Shown in pieces: positions 35,200 to 46,682 of a DNA stretch of 64,000 bases. Source of the stretch: Eublepharis macularius (lineage: Eukaryota > Chordata > Lepidosauria > Squamata > Eublepharidae); NCBI RefSeq assembly GCF_028583425.1, contig NC_072793.1:172709681-172773680 (forward strand). Reading direction: 5' to 3'. The first letter of the stretch is position 1, and every line of letters begins with the position of its first letter. Both the position numbers and the translations under genes were made by a program. The notes under the pieces were generated by a model. It worked only from the letters and a program-made list of their open reading frames with translations. It was not told the origin of the DNA and did not search any database.

Positions 35200-35845
35200 C
35201 TTCTGCATCCAACTATGTAATCTCTTTGGTTCCTGTATTGGTCACTTGATGACTTCTACATATACAATTGCGTTACCTGAAGCATGTATTAGCAATGAAT
35301 AGGTTGTTGGCTTCCCAAAATTCTATGAATTGCTCTCCTGCTTCATTTTGTGATCCTAGTCCAAATTTTCCAACTATGTTTGATTCTACCTTGTCTCCTA
35401 TTTTTGCATTCCAGTCACCTATGATTATCTTGTTTAGGTGTACGATCAATTTTTTCTTAGACACTTGTGTAAAAATTTTCATTTCTTCTTCATATTCTGT
35501 AGTTGGAGCATAAACTTGAATGATGGTTAACAGGCTTCCCCCAAAATCTGATTAATGTTACTTGGTCAGACTTTGCATTGTAGTTCTTGACTGCTTGTGC
35601 TATGTCTCGACTCACTATTAGAGAAACATCATTTTTTAAAAGTTCATTTCCACAGTAAAACACTGTGTGGTTTTATGACTGAAAATGTCCCGAGTTGGTC
35701 CACATTAGTTCACTCATACCCAGGATTGCAATGTTTAAATGTTCCATTTCTTTTATGATTTCTAGCTGACCTGGCTTCATACTTCTCATGTTCCATGTTC
35801 CAGCTTTAGTTTAGAGTTGACCAAGCCTGTGCTCCTGACAGTGTT
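35200..35845 (-). mobile_element. RTE-BovB LINE, endonuclease part
   Basis: The minus strand starts with text for W-N-M-R-S-M-K-P-G-Q-L and reaches IIIGDWNAKIGDKVESNIVG followed by KFGLGSQNEAGEQFIEF, an apurinic-endonuclease domain of the RTE/BovB type. The frame is broken several times and no reverse transcriptase is present. BovB is typical of squamates. Confidence 0.82.
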
Positions 35846-35849
35846 GCTC

Positions 35850-36360
35850 TCATCTTCACTGAGACACTCGAATTTACCATGTTAAGGGGTGTATCCAGGG
35901 GATAGCGAAGTAAAATAGTCTACTTTCAATGTTACTGTGGCATGGATCCAGCTGGCTGAAGTCCTTGTTCTGGGTAAGTGTTCATAAATGATCTGATAAT
36001 TGCAATAATCAGAAACTAGTGGGCAAACATTTAAATCTTGCTGGAACTACTGTTGAACATCTTTAAGGCCTTCTTCCTGGAACTAATGTTGAACATCTTT
36101 AAGTCACTGTTCTACAAGTGCTGAAGAACTCAGCATGAAATTGAACACTGTCCATCACTCAGGTTTAAAGGCTGAAATTGAACCCAACAAGATGCCTGTT
36201 AGGAAAAGTAATACACAGTTCTTAACACGTTGTATTGTTTACAGCCATGATTTTCTAGTTCTTCTAGGCTCCAGGAGATTTCTAGACTGACCTTCCACTT
36301 TTGACAGATTTACCTCAGCCTTTAATATTCTACAGTCTAGTGAACTTTGCCTGCATTTCT
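35850..36360. other. Unassigned spacer
   Basis: Bases 36,110-36,360 repeat spacer text seen at 7,185-7,440. A direct repeat ('ctggaactactgttgaacat' and 'ctggaactaatgttgaacat') lies at 36,038-36,105. No gene seen. Confidence 0.4.
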
Positions 36361-36362
36361 GA

Positions 36363-36599
36363 GGGCCAAGCTACAAGTGATGCCTGACACAGGTTGGACA
36401 CTTGTCAGCTTCCTTCAAGTTTTGATGGGAAATGTCAGCGTCCTGGTCTCGCAGCTTGGCTCTCTGACTGCTGTCCAATGGCCTTTTCAACTGTCACTTG
36501 TCCAACATTCCGCCAAGCTGCCTACATTTCCCATCAATACTTGAGGGAAGCTGACAAGTGTCCAACTAGTGTCAGGCATCACTTATAGTTTGGCCCTCA
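36363..36599. mobile_element. Fold-back MITE related to 732-968
   Basis: Inverted ends 'gagggccaagctacaagtg' and its complement, then 'ttggacacttgtcagcttcc' on both arms. Non-coding. Confidence 0.8.
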
Positions 36600-37194
36600 G
36601 ACAGATATCTGTGTAGCCGTTGAGGTCAATGTGTCCGTTGGTGAGAGACAACCTTGCTTTGCTATGTCTTGCCATTCCATTACAAAATGTAAACCGTAGA
36701 ATGTTTTGAGAACATTTACTGATGCTTCATTACAAAGGGAGGAACAAGGGTTGAAAGAGGCAGAGCCCAAAAATTATGCAACCAGACCAGTCTGACTCAA
36801 CCGTGCTTGTACATTCTCTTCCATATCGTGTTTTACTTTATTTTTATAATAAATATAATTTTTAATTTCTGCATGGAGATATCATTCTCACAGAGAATTC
36901 TTTCCCTGTTTTGGTGAGCAAAAGGCTGGCGATCTTAGCTAACCAGTACAATATAGTACCTCCTAATTCGTAAGTGGCCGGGCCTTCCCAAAAGACATCT
37001 GTGACAGCATCATACCACAACCCTTTATTGATGTCAATCAATTTCTCTCATGCTTCTCTCTCTTCCTTCAATAGTTTATTTATCCTACTTTCTTGCGCTT
37101 TGGTTTATTTTCTCCACAAGAGAGAGTGGCTAGAACCTTTGAACTCTTTCCTTATCCCTTAGGTATAAGGGTATTGGAGTAAATAAAACTTAAT

Positions 37195-37425
37195 ACTAAT
37201 CTGGAGAGCCGGGTTTGATTCCCCACTCCTCCACTTGAAGCCAGCTGGGTGACCTTGGGTGAGTCACAGTTCTCTGGAGCTCTCTCAGCCCCACCCACCT
37301 CACAGGGTGATTGTTGTGGGGTAATAATAACACTTTGTAAACCGCTCTGAGTGGGCATTAAGTTGTCCTGAAGGGCGGCATATAAATCGAATGTTGTTGT
37401 TATTATTATTATTATTATTAATCTT
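37195..37425 (+). repeat. tRNA-derived SINE, 5'-truncated
   Basis: Starts inside the head at 'taatctggagagccgggttt' and runs to 'ggcatataaatcgaatgttg' and an (ATT)n tail. The full head is at 40,727. Confidence 0.85.
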
Positions 37426-37687
37426 TCTTGTTGGCTTGCCAAAATTATTTCAATTACAGAGCTATGCACGGTGGCTAAAAGAGAAGCACTTTCTGTTGAG
37501 AGAACTATCCATAAATTTGGAGAAATTTTACAATAAGCATTTATTTCAGTGGATATAGATGGAGCTAGGGTGGTACTATTCACTGTGTATTTAGAGCCCA
37601 TAATCATTTGGTTAGCTTGCTCAAAGAATCTCTTACAAGATTCTCTCTCATGTAAGAAAAACAGAGTAAATATTTCATAGACTAAAT

Positions 37688-38076
37688 CAGGGGTCTCCAA
37701 CATGGTGCCTGTTTGTGCCATGGTGCCCAGCCACACGATTCCTTTGCTCCTATCAAGTATTTTTAGAAAATGGGCAGAGCCTGGTGGGGCAATTGCCCAG
37801 CAAAGCTTCTGATTGGACACTGGAAATTTGATTGGCTGTGCAGATTTTAAAAAACATTGCAGCACTACCACCACAGTCACAAGAATTTCCACTGTGTGCC
37901 TGAGGGTCAACTGTGGCAGCCATTTTGTGTCAGGCTCCACCATCTGTGGCAGCTATTTTATGACCAGTCCAATATTTGAGGCAGCCATTTTGTGGTTGTG
38001 CCCATTACACTGTGTCAGAATTCCAAAGATTCCCAGACTCAAAAAAGCTGGGGACCTCTGTGGTTGAGGACGCCTG
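37688..38076. mobile_element. hAT-type element, unit 3 copy
   Basis: Begins CAGGGGTCTCCAAC in the same gactaaat/cagtaaat flanks as the copies at 8,336 and 22,587. Its right end is rearranged by ~16 extra bases. Confidence 0.75.
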
Positions 38077-38221
38077 CAGTAAATAGTGAAAATCTGGGGG
38101 AAGCACAAACCCACAAGAGAAAAATGAGGAAATAAAATATATGAACCTGCTTTATTAACTTGGTTGTTCAATGCAAACTAAGGAAAGAAGACAATCTTGC
38201 CATTTGCTATAATAAAAGGTT

Positions 38222-39030
38222 GAGGCTGGAGAAGGGATGACAGGTGAGGCAGGCCATGAAGGGCTGAGAAGTGGGGGCTGTGGAGGGCTGACAGGTGGGG
38301 CAGACTGGGGAGTGCTGACAGGTGAGGGGATGGGGAGGGCTGGCTGATGGGGGGCTGGCATATGGGACAGGCTGGGGAGGGCTGACAGGCAGGGGAGGGC
38401 AGGCAGGTGGGGCCACCTGGGAGGGCTGACAGGTGAGGGGCTGGGGAGGACTGAGAGTTGGGGGCTGGGGAAGGCTGACAGGTGAGGGACTGGGGAGGGC
38501 TGACAGGTGAGGCAGGCTGGGGAGGGTTGACAAAGGGGAAGCTAGGGATTGCACCTTTGGAGGCAGGCAGGTGGCTCACTCTTCTTCCCCCTCACCGGCT
38601 CAAACAGCTGTGGAGGGTGGTTGCCCACCTCAAGTGGGGCTGGGGAGGACTGACAGGGGGGAGCTGGGGATCGGGGCTTCAGAGGTCAGCAGCGGGCTCA
38701 CCCTCTCCTCCCCTCCCCCTCCCTAGCTCAAGCAGGGCTTTGGAGGGCAGTGGGCGCCTTGCCATTCCCACCTGTCCCCGTCTCAAGTGGGGCTGCTGAA
38801 CGCAGAGCAGACAGATTTGCCCTTCCCGCCTCTTGCTCAGCTCAAGGACTCACTGGGGAAAGAAGAATGCAGGGAGGAGGGCACCCAGCAGGCTGAGCAC
38901 TCCTGCACCATGCACCTGGAGGCACAGGGAGAGTGGATGGAGAGGCGGTCAGATGGCAGGCCAATGCGCTCCTGCACCATGTGCCCGGAGGCGTTAAGAG
39001 GCAGTCAGCTGGCAGGCCAGCCATGAGGAC
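38222..39030. repeat. GC-rich minisatellite (G-rich plus strand)
   Basis: Units of 'ctgacaggtgaggggctgg' and 'ggagggctgacagg' repeat more than ten times in 38,222-38,560, then become more diverged up to 39,030. Proline/serine/glutamine-rich frames on the minus strand are a product of the repeat. Confidence 0.8.
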
Positions 39031-39099
39031 TCACCTCTTGTCCCCAGTAGGGGCGCACTATCGTGCCTGCACACTGGGATAACGGTGAGTCGTCGGAAA

Positions 39100-40690
39100 C
39101 CCTCTTAGAGAATTATGTTATAGGATTAACAATGATTTACATGCCCTTATAACCATGAATTTTCTTACAAATGAGTGTTTCAACTTAGATTTCAATTAAA
39201 GTTTGATATACTAAATGATAACTTAAAACTTAACATTAATATAGAGGATTTATAACAGAAACATAGACAATTGAGCTACTTTGATAATAATTAGATTAAT
39301 AAAAATACTGTTTAAAGAAGATTTTTTCAATATATATATATATATATAATAATGATAAGTATTATTATAAAGTCAAACCTTTTTTCATCCATTACAGATA
39401 TTAATAGAAGCACCAACAATGATAATGTATACTCATCATTGTAACCCTTGTAAACCTTGCTAAAGTAACCCTCCTTCCCCTCCCCGTCCCCTCTTACTTT
39501 ACTAAGTAGTGCTATTTAAATTGGATTAAGTAAGTTGCTTAATAACAGTTCTCTATAGCCCAAGAGTAACCCCCTACAGACTATCTGACCTACTACTACC
39601 AACTTGGAGAACTGTAAATAACTGGAGGCCCTGTCTGTAAGCACCATTCCCACCCCCCACCCCCATGCCTCTAATCTGATATTAAATATATGCATTTTAC
39701 AGTCATAACATTTTACAGGTTTAGTTTGCTATCAACTTAGATTTTAACATCTCAGTCTGTTTTTTCTTTCTTCTTGAATACGTTTCGCTTGGGTCTTGTT
39801 TTCCTTGTAGGGTGATAATGGACTGAGCATTTTTCTTTTCTGTGATATTCTATCTCTAATTTAAAAAGTCTCAATGCCAAGGTCTTGCAGTAGTGTCTTT
39901 TCAGTTTCCTGATCTGAAACTTGGTAGATTGTATCTTGTATCTTAACTTGAAGATGTGTATAATTAGTCCATTTATATTTTATTTGGGCTTTTCTCAATG
40001 CTTCTGTTGTAAATCTGAGTTCTTTTCTTTAATATTGTGGATGGCAAGTCTGTAAGTATTTGAATATTTGTCCCTTTGTAGGGGATTGATCCTTTATTTC
40101 TTGCTATTTCTAGTACTTTGCTCCTTGCCTTCCAGTCTGAGATTGTGGCTAATATCTCTCTTGGTTTATTATTATACTTTGGATTATTTTGTGGCCTCAG
40201 GCAAAAAGCCTTGATGATTATAGGAGTTACTCCCTTTTCAAGTAGTAAATGCTGTGACAGCCATGATTCTAAAAAGGAGGGTAGATCTGCATTATCAGGT
40301 ATCTTCTCATCAAAATTTCTGAATTTAAGGTTAGATTGCTTTGCCTGGATTTCCAATTGTAAAAGTCTTTCTTGTCACTGTTTATTTTCTCGTTGTAAAA
40401 CGGCTATTTCAGATCACAGCGAATTGCTTAATTTAAGGGCTCGATTAGCCTGTTGTTGTTCCTGAAAAGGTTGAAGAATAGTTGAGGCTTTATTCATAAT
40501 TTTTTCTTCCAATTGAGCAAGCGTTCTGGCTAGCATCGAGTTGGCTGTACTAGATAAGTTAGGTAGTTTATTCTTACCCTTGCTGTTTTCAGCCGCCATT
40601 TTGGGTGTTACATATTTCTTCCCTGCTGCTTGCTGCAAGGCTGGGAAGAGTTCCTGAAGCATTTGCCTTCGTTTTTTTAATCTTTGACAT
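39100..40690 (-). mobile_element. L1 ORF1 with 3'-UTR-like end and no ORF2
   Basis: The minus strand encodes an L1 ORF1p. A coiled-coil-type start (40,414-40,662, LAQLEEKIMNKASTILQPFQ) is followed by the RNA-binding core (39,973-40,356: QSNLKFRNF, then GVTPIIIKAFCLR and KARSKVLEIARNKGSI). The C-terminal domain continues in another frame to a stop near 39,866, as QIKYKWTNYTHLQVKIQ and then DQETEKTLLQDLGIETF. About 750 bases of AT-rich non-coding sequence then end in a (TA)n tract, with no ORF2. Either the element lost ORF2 or it belongs to a half-L1 type family. Frameshifts make it inactive. Confidence 0.8.
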
Positions 40691-40726
40691 TTTGTTTGCT
40701 CCTATTTGTTTCTTTATTCGCTGGAC

Positions 40727-40980
40727 AGCCAGTTTGGTGTAGTGGTTAAGAGCGTGGGACTCTAATCTGGAGAGCCAGGTTTGATTCCCCACTCCTCCCC
40801 TTGAAGTCAGCTGGCTGACCTTGGGCTAGTCACAGTTCTCTGGAGCTCTCTCAGCCCCACTTACCTCACAGGGTGATTACTGTTGTGGGGATAAGAATAA
40901 CATACTTTGTAAACCACTCTGAGTGGGCATTAAATTGTCCTGAAGGGCAGTATATAAATCGAATGTTGTCATTATTGTTA
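40727..40980 (+). repeat. Full-length tRNA-derived lizard SINE
   Basis: A tRNA-like head has A box 'gtggttaagagcgtgg' and B box 'ggtttgattcc'. The body is 'gctctctcagccccacttac' and 'gaccttgggctagtcac', and the tail is 'gtatataaatcgaatgttg'. Internal RNA polymerase III promoter boxes are recognisable. Confidence 0.88.
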
Positions 40981-41220
40981 AGTTCTGTTATGACATTTTA
41001 TTATGAGGCTTTAGGGTGGGAAGGGACAGAGCTAACTTTCCATGCTTCCTTCTCCCTCGGAGCCGATGCCATGCCGTCCCACCACAGATAAATTAAGCGC
41101 TTCTCCATTACTCGCTTCCCTGATGTTTACAAAAGGTTGAGGGCTAACAGGAAACTTTTTTTCCTAATTAATCTAATTTCTTGTGGAATTTAAAAAAAAC
41201 CCAGTCTATGATTCCTCCTC

Positions 41221-43028
41221 TTAATGCATTCTTTGATGGGATGTAAAAGTATGTCTCCATCTGAAACTCTTTCCACACGCCAAACATTTATAGGGCTCCT
41301 CTCCTGTGTGGACTCTTTTATGCATATTAAAGCTTGAGCTCTGATTGAAGCTTTTTCCACACTCCAGGCATTTATACGGCTTCTCACCTGTATGGATTCT
41401 TTCATGCACTTTAAGATGTGAGGTGATTCTGAAACTCTTTCCACACGCCAAGCATTTATATGGCTTTTCTCCTGTGTGGAGGCTTTGGTGTACAGTCAGG
41501 TGTGAGCTCTGACTGAAGTCTTTCCCACATGCCTGGCATTTATATGGTCTCTCTCCAGAATGGGTTCTTTGGTGGGAAGTAACATGCTGACTCTGACTGA
41601 AGCATTTCCCACATATCGTGCACTGGTACGGTTTGTCCCCCGAGTGGATTCTTTGGTGAGAAGCAAGGGCTGAGCTCCAAGTGAAGGTTGTTCCACACTC
41701 CCAGCACTGATATGGCTTCTCCCTTGTGTGGACTCTTTGATGGGAAGTGAGGCTTGTACTGTGACGGAAGCTTTTTCCACACTCCAAGCATTTGTAAGGT
41801 TTCTCCCCTGTATGAATTCTTTGATGGCAAGTGAGGGTTGTGCTGTGACGGAAGCTTTTTCCACACTCCAAGCATTTGCAAGATTTCTCCCCTGTGTGAA
41901 TTCTTTGATGGGAAATAAGGGGTAAACTTTGATTGAAGCTTTTCCCACACTCCAAGCATTTGTAAGGTTTCTCCCCTGTGTGAATTCTTTGATGGATACT
42001 AAGGGTTTTTCTGCAACTGAAGCTTTGACTATACACCAAGCATTTATATGGCTTTTCTCCCGTGTGGAGTCTTTGGTGTACAATAAGGTGGATTCTTTGA
42101 TGAGAAATTAGACTTCTTCTGGCATTGAAGCTTTTCCCACACTCCAGGCATTTATATGGTTTTTCTCCTGTGTGGAGGCTTTGGTGTACAGTCAGGTGTG
42201 AGTTCTGACTGAAGCTTTTTCCACATTCTTGGCATTTATACGGCTTCTCTCCAGAATGGGTTCTTTGGTGGGAAGTAAGGTGTGGTCTCTGACGGAAGCA
42301 TTTCCCACATATAGTGCACTGGTACGGTTTCTCCCCAGTGTGGATTCTCTGGTGGGAAGTGAGGTTTCCACTGGCCCTGAAGCTCTTTTGACATTCCAAG
42401 CATTTGTAAGGATTCTCTCCTGTGTGAATTTTTTGATGCACAGTAAGTTTTCCACTCTGACTGTAGCTCTTTCCACATTCCAAGCATTTATATGGTTTCT
42501 CCTCTGAGTGGAGAATTGTATTACACTTAAACCTCTTTCTGCACTCTGAACACTGACATGATTTCTTCCCAGTACGTCGTCTTTGATGGGAAGGAAGGCT
42601 CTCACTCAGACCAGAGCTATTTCCACACTCTGAACTCTCAAGTGGTTTCTCCCCCATATGGATTCTCTGATGAGAAGTGAAGCTTGCAAGCCTACTGAAG
42701 ACGTTTCCACATTTTGAGCATTTATAACATTCATCTGCTGTGTGGATTCTCTGATAAGAAAGGAAGTTTGGTTCTCTTTGCAGACCTCCTCCACTTTTAG
42801 AATGCTTATTCCTCCCTTTTCCTTTGAGATATTCTTGTTGAGCTGGCTTTTCAAGCAAACCACCCGCCTCAAAAACTACAGAATGATTCTCCAACGTCTC
42901 CCTTTTGTTCTCCTCCCATCTCTTTGATTCTTTTCGATTCCAAGAAGGCTCTTCCTTCACATCACGGCTGACTGTTTTGAAAGACACCACACGTCTCTGG
43001 CTATAATTCTTGTCATCCTGCCTGTCAC
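41221..43028 (-). CDS. Gene 3 exon 5: C2H2 zinc-finger array
   Basis: Last exon of the third KRAB-ZNF gene. The acceptor CACCAG precedes GTGACAGG in phase 1. It has 15 intact C2H2 fingers, the two degenerate N-terminal fingers also seen in gene 1 (ESSECG and CNTILHSEE), and one finger with tyrosine for its second cysteine (CLVYSQSF). In the middle, the end of one finger is joined directly to the end of another (SHQRIH then LIVHQRLH), a trace of unequal exchange inside the array. A module TICGKCF.../CQx[16 protein letters not shown] occurs twice. The frame ends right after the last finger (FTSHQRMH) without the tail of genes 2 and 4. Product 678 residues with exons 2-4, uninterrupted, likely functional. 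Confidence 0.9.
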
Positions 43029-43439
43029 CTGGTGGAAGAAAGACTCCCAATTAGTCAATCGTCTGCAATCATGTCGAGTTAACTTTTCTGAAGAGTTAAT
43101 TCAGATGGAGTTCTTTGCTCTATTTTAATTTGGTTTCTGACCTGGACATGGTTTAGGTGTAGCTTTGGAACTCCTTGTTGGGGATTTTCATCTGAAGAGT
43201 TCACAACGGAACTGCCTCCCTATAGATACCATTAAGAATCCCCAACAAGTTGATACTGCAGCCCAATATTATTTTAGTATAAAGGGTAGAACATATTTTA
43301 GCCTAAAGGCTTTCCTATGACTGGCTTCATGTATTTCATTTTTTAAATACGAAGAGAGAGTGTAGAAAAATAGAAGACTTTTATCAGGGAATGTAGTTTG
43401 TCACCAAAGAAGCTATATATAGCAATGAGAGTTTTACAG

Positions 43440-43925
43440 GGCCTGGAGTAGACCTTTAAAGCCCTGTATGATTTGGGACCAACATACCTGAAGGACCGCC
43501 TTCTCCCTTATGACCGTATTCTATCGCTATGGTCATTTTTAGAGTCCCTCCTGGGATCAGGCAGGAGGCAAACAATATGAGGGCCTTCTCTGCACTGGCA
43601 CCAAACTCTGGAACTCTTTTCCCAGTGAGATCTGCCTGTCTCATCTGGTTGCCATCTTCTGCCAGGAGGTTAAGACTTCTTTGTTTCACTTGGTGTTCCT
43701 TTAGAGGTAACTGCTTCCTGCCATATGATTTGTTGTTTTTATGTTTTTGTATATATTTTAGCTCTGGTTTTAATTGTTTGAATGCTTTAATAATTTTCAA
43801 GTAACGGTTTTAATTGTTTTAATTGCTTTAATGGTTTCCAAGATGTGTTTTTATTATGCATGTTTTTAATTTGTTAGCTGTCTCAGTGGCCCTCATCAGG
43901 GCAGAGAAGCAAGGTATACATTTTT
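43440..43925 (+). mobile_element. L2/CR1-type LINE 3' end
   Basis: Encodes KALYDLGPTYLKDRLLPYDR in a plus frame, the conserved end of ORF2 in L2-type LINEs, with later stops. It ends in 'tcatcagggcagagaagcaa' and a T/A tail. Confidence 0.75.
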
Positions 43926-44929
43926 TTAAGTAAAAATAAGTAGCATTTATTTAATATTCACACAGATGCCTTGGAGAGAGGCTACCTGGAGCTTTGAAGG
44001 TGGCTCTAATCCATAAGCTGGTGATCTAAGAAACCAGGGTTGTTTCTGAACCAGGAAGCCCTGAGGTTACTTATTTTTATTTTATTTATGTTATGTATAG
44101 TCCCCACCATTCTCATTGAAACTCAAGGTGGATTACACAGGGTAAATTAATATGGTCAACAGCTGGGGCATTCATTAAATAATACAGGAAACTACCCAAC
44201 AGTGGCATACTTATAACATGTGACTGGCCATTTCATAAGGTGGGGACCACAACAGAGAATGTATGTGTATCAGCAACAGTTGACTTTTGCCCATCTGTAT
44301 TCACTTGCAGAAGGCCCTGTTCAGATAAATGAGACAGCCATGACAGAGCAAGGAAGAGAGGGGGGCCCACAGATATGAGGGACCAAGGCCATGAAAGGTT
44401 CTGTCTGTGATAGTCAAAAGACTGAATTGAGTTTGGTAACAGATAAGCAGCCAGCCAATGGAGAGATTGCCCCATTAAGCCCATTCTGCAGTCCCATGGA
44501 GTGTTTACATCCATCATAGTAACATCAACATGTATACATTTTTCTTTATAATGAAAAACATTTTGCACCATGACAAATTTCCCTGACAAGTGGATCCCCC
44601 CCACCAAGTATTCTCTCTTTCTTGGATCTGTCAATGCTCATATTGAATAAATTGCATAGAAAAGAGATTATGGTTTAATCCCCATGCTTAAATCTCCATC
44701 TCTTTTCCCATCACTGTAACTTCCAGTTGAAAAAAACTTTCCCCAAGTCTCTCTTTCCATTTCACTTCCACAAAACCAGACTGAATCCTGGAATCTTCAT
44801 TCTTGTTCTTGCAATGTAGTCCAGAACATCCAGAAATTTTATCTTCTGGGAAGAATGAATTAGGGTCAAGACCAAGGTCCACAAATCGTGACCTACATTA
44901 GGAAGAACTACCTTGTGCAGGGGCAAAAT

Positions 44930-45385
44930 CAACCAAACAGACAGAGAGGCAGCTCCAGAACAACAGCGGGTACAGGGCTAAAAATCAGCAACGAGCTGTT
45001 TATGTATAGCAAATATACAGTCACATTTAATAAATCAACAGTCCTCTTAATCACTAAAGATCCAGTAATAAAGGTGTACAATATACATAATTACAATAAA
45101 CACTCATCCAAAAGGGGGACCGCGTCCCTCACCAGTTCAGTGTCCAATATGTATATTCCAAAATGCTCAGAGGCTAAATAATTCAGTTCCCTGAGGCAAT
45201 GGACCAAACCGGTCCAAATGGTGAGGTGCCAAAGAACAATCCATGTTGGGAGGCAGTGTTACACTCCACAAAGGAAGATGCCTGATGGAAAGGCGTTGGG
45301 TGAAATGCAAAAACGGAGTTCCACAAACCGGGTTCTCCGCCGGATTCAGATCTTGTTTCGTGGAAAATCCACTTGATCCACTCTC
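44930..45385 (-). mobile_element. Retroelement 3' fragment, Penelope-like
   Basis: Minus-strand text includes 'ccacgaaacaagatctgaat' and a run of A/T-rich text. The GAAAC block after a small hairpin is like the 3' regions of Penelope-like elements. The assignment is tentative and no protein is encoded. Confidence 0.35.
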
Positions 45386-45894
45386 TTGGCTTTCCACAGA
45401 CAATGCAAAACTGAATTACTCAAGAGGACTTTTTACTCAAAAAGGAGGGCTGCACTGTAAGGAAAGGATCTCAAAGAGATGCATAAGCGACAGGAACTAT
45501 CTTTTACTATTATGTACTATCAGTTGCTGTAAGTATGACCCTACTGTCAGAATGTCAATCTTAGAATTGCTTATGCTGTATCTTAGTATTTCTTCAAATC
45601 TGTAATGAATTGGATACTTGCTAGTTTAAATCGTTGCAAACTTCTTTGATTTATTCTATTGTGTTCTTTTACAGAAATGTCTGAAATTGACCGTACTGAA
45701 TCACATTGTGCAATAAGCCTAGAGTCTCAGTGAGAAATGCAGACTATAAATAAAATAAAGGGCTGTTTCAGACTTTCGATTCCATGCAAACTGTTATGAG
45801 GAAGGAAGCCTCAGAGGATGGCAGAACTGTTGGAGGTAACCAGCGCTCCAAGGAAACCTCTCAGTCTCCAGACATGACACATCTAAGCACCCAC

Positions 45895-45981
45895 CTGCCA
45901 ACCTGGCCTCTTCCTCGGAGACCAAAGGAAAAGGCTCTTCACTTGCCTGAAGCCAGGAGATGAGGACGGGCTTGGGAATCG
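45895..45981 (-). CDS. Gene 3 exon 4: KRAB-B box
   Basis: 87 nt, acceptor TCCAAAG, donor GTGGGTG, phase 1/1. Encodes A-I-P-K-P-V-L-I-S-W-L-Q-A-S-E-E-P-F-P-L, then VSEEEARLAG. Confidence 0.9.
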
Positions 45982-46138
45982 CTTTGGAGGAAACAAAGAG
46001 ACCAGTTACTTCTCACTGCAAAAGATTCAGGCACTCCTATGTTATCCACTTTCACAGTCATCTAAAAGACCACAAGAAAGAAGAAAAACTCTTATCCCCA
46101 ACAACATATAACAGGAAGAGCCACACAGAATCTTGGAA

Positions 46139-46682
46139 AATCAAAAAGAGTCCAGTAGCACCTTTAAGACTAACCAATTTTATTGTAGCATAAGCTTTCG
46201 AGAATCAAGTTCTCTTCGTCAGATGCCTGATCCAAACTGGCCACATACAGAAGAGGAGGGGAGAGAGGGAAAGAAGGGGACATATATCACAAGGGGACAG
46301 GATGCAATTAGCGTGGAGGCAACCCAAACATTCCTTTGCTAGTAAATGTAAACATCTCCTTTTGGTGTGGAGTCAGTTTGCCATGTTTGTTTGGAAAGTA
46401 TCCAATTACTATGTAGTTATATAAGCCTTCGATAACCACAGCTCTCCCTGCCAGATGCATCTGACAAAGAGAACTGTGGTCCCCGAAAGCCCACACCAGG
46501 CGACACTGGGCTCCCCCTCTCTCCCCTCCTCTTCTGTATGTGGCCAGTTTGGATCAGGCATCTGAGGAAAAGAACTTGATTCTCGAAAGCTTATGCTACA
46601 ATAAAATTCGTTAGTCTTAAAGGTGCTACTGGACTCTTTTTGATTTTGCTACTACAGACTAACACGGCTAACTCCTCTGGAT
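46139..46682. mobile_element. Fold-back Penelope-like insertion, family B
   Basis: About 180 bases at the left ('gtccagtagcacctttaaga', 'gcataagctttcgagaatca', 'catacagaagaggagg') return inverted on the right, around a ~170-base centre. The right arm ends 'ctaacacggctaactcctct'. It is flanked by an exact 15-bp duplication cacagaatcttggaa (46,124-46,138 and 46,683-46,697). Genes 1, 2 and 4 have the empty site. Each arm carries a CUGANGA...GAAA core. Confidence 0.85.

Larger units (their letters stand above)
43029..45894 (-). other. Gene 3 intron 4, repeat-rich
   Basis: Holds an L2/CR1 LINE 3' end (43,440-43,925), a minus-strand LINE tail (44,075-44,170), a block shared with gene 1 (44,440-44,600 against 11,540-11,700), a Penelope-like fragment (44,930-45,385) and the shared CR1 end (45,388-45,760). 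No exon seen. Confidence 0.6.

Noticed and set aside
38178-38579. Proline/serine-rich minus-strand protein of ~130 residues
   Set aside because: It is a read-through of the G-rich minisatellite; all three frames are open.
40727-40800. tRNA gene
   Set aside because: A- and B-box text is present, but no acceptor stem or cloverleaf forms and a SINE body and tail follow.
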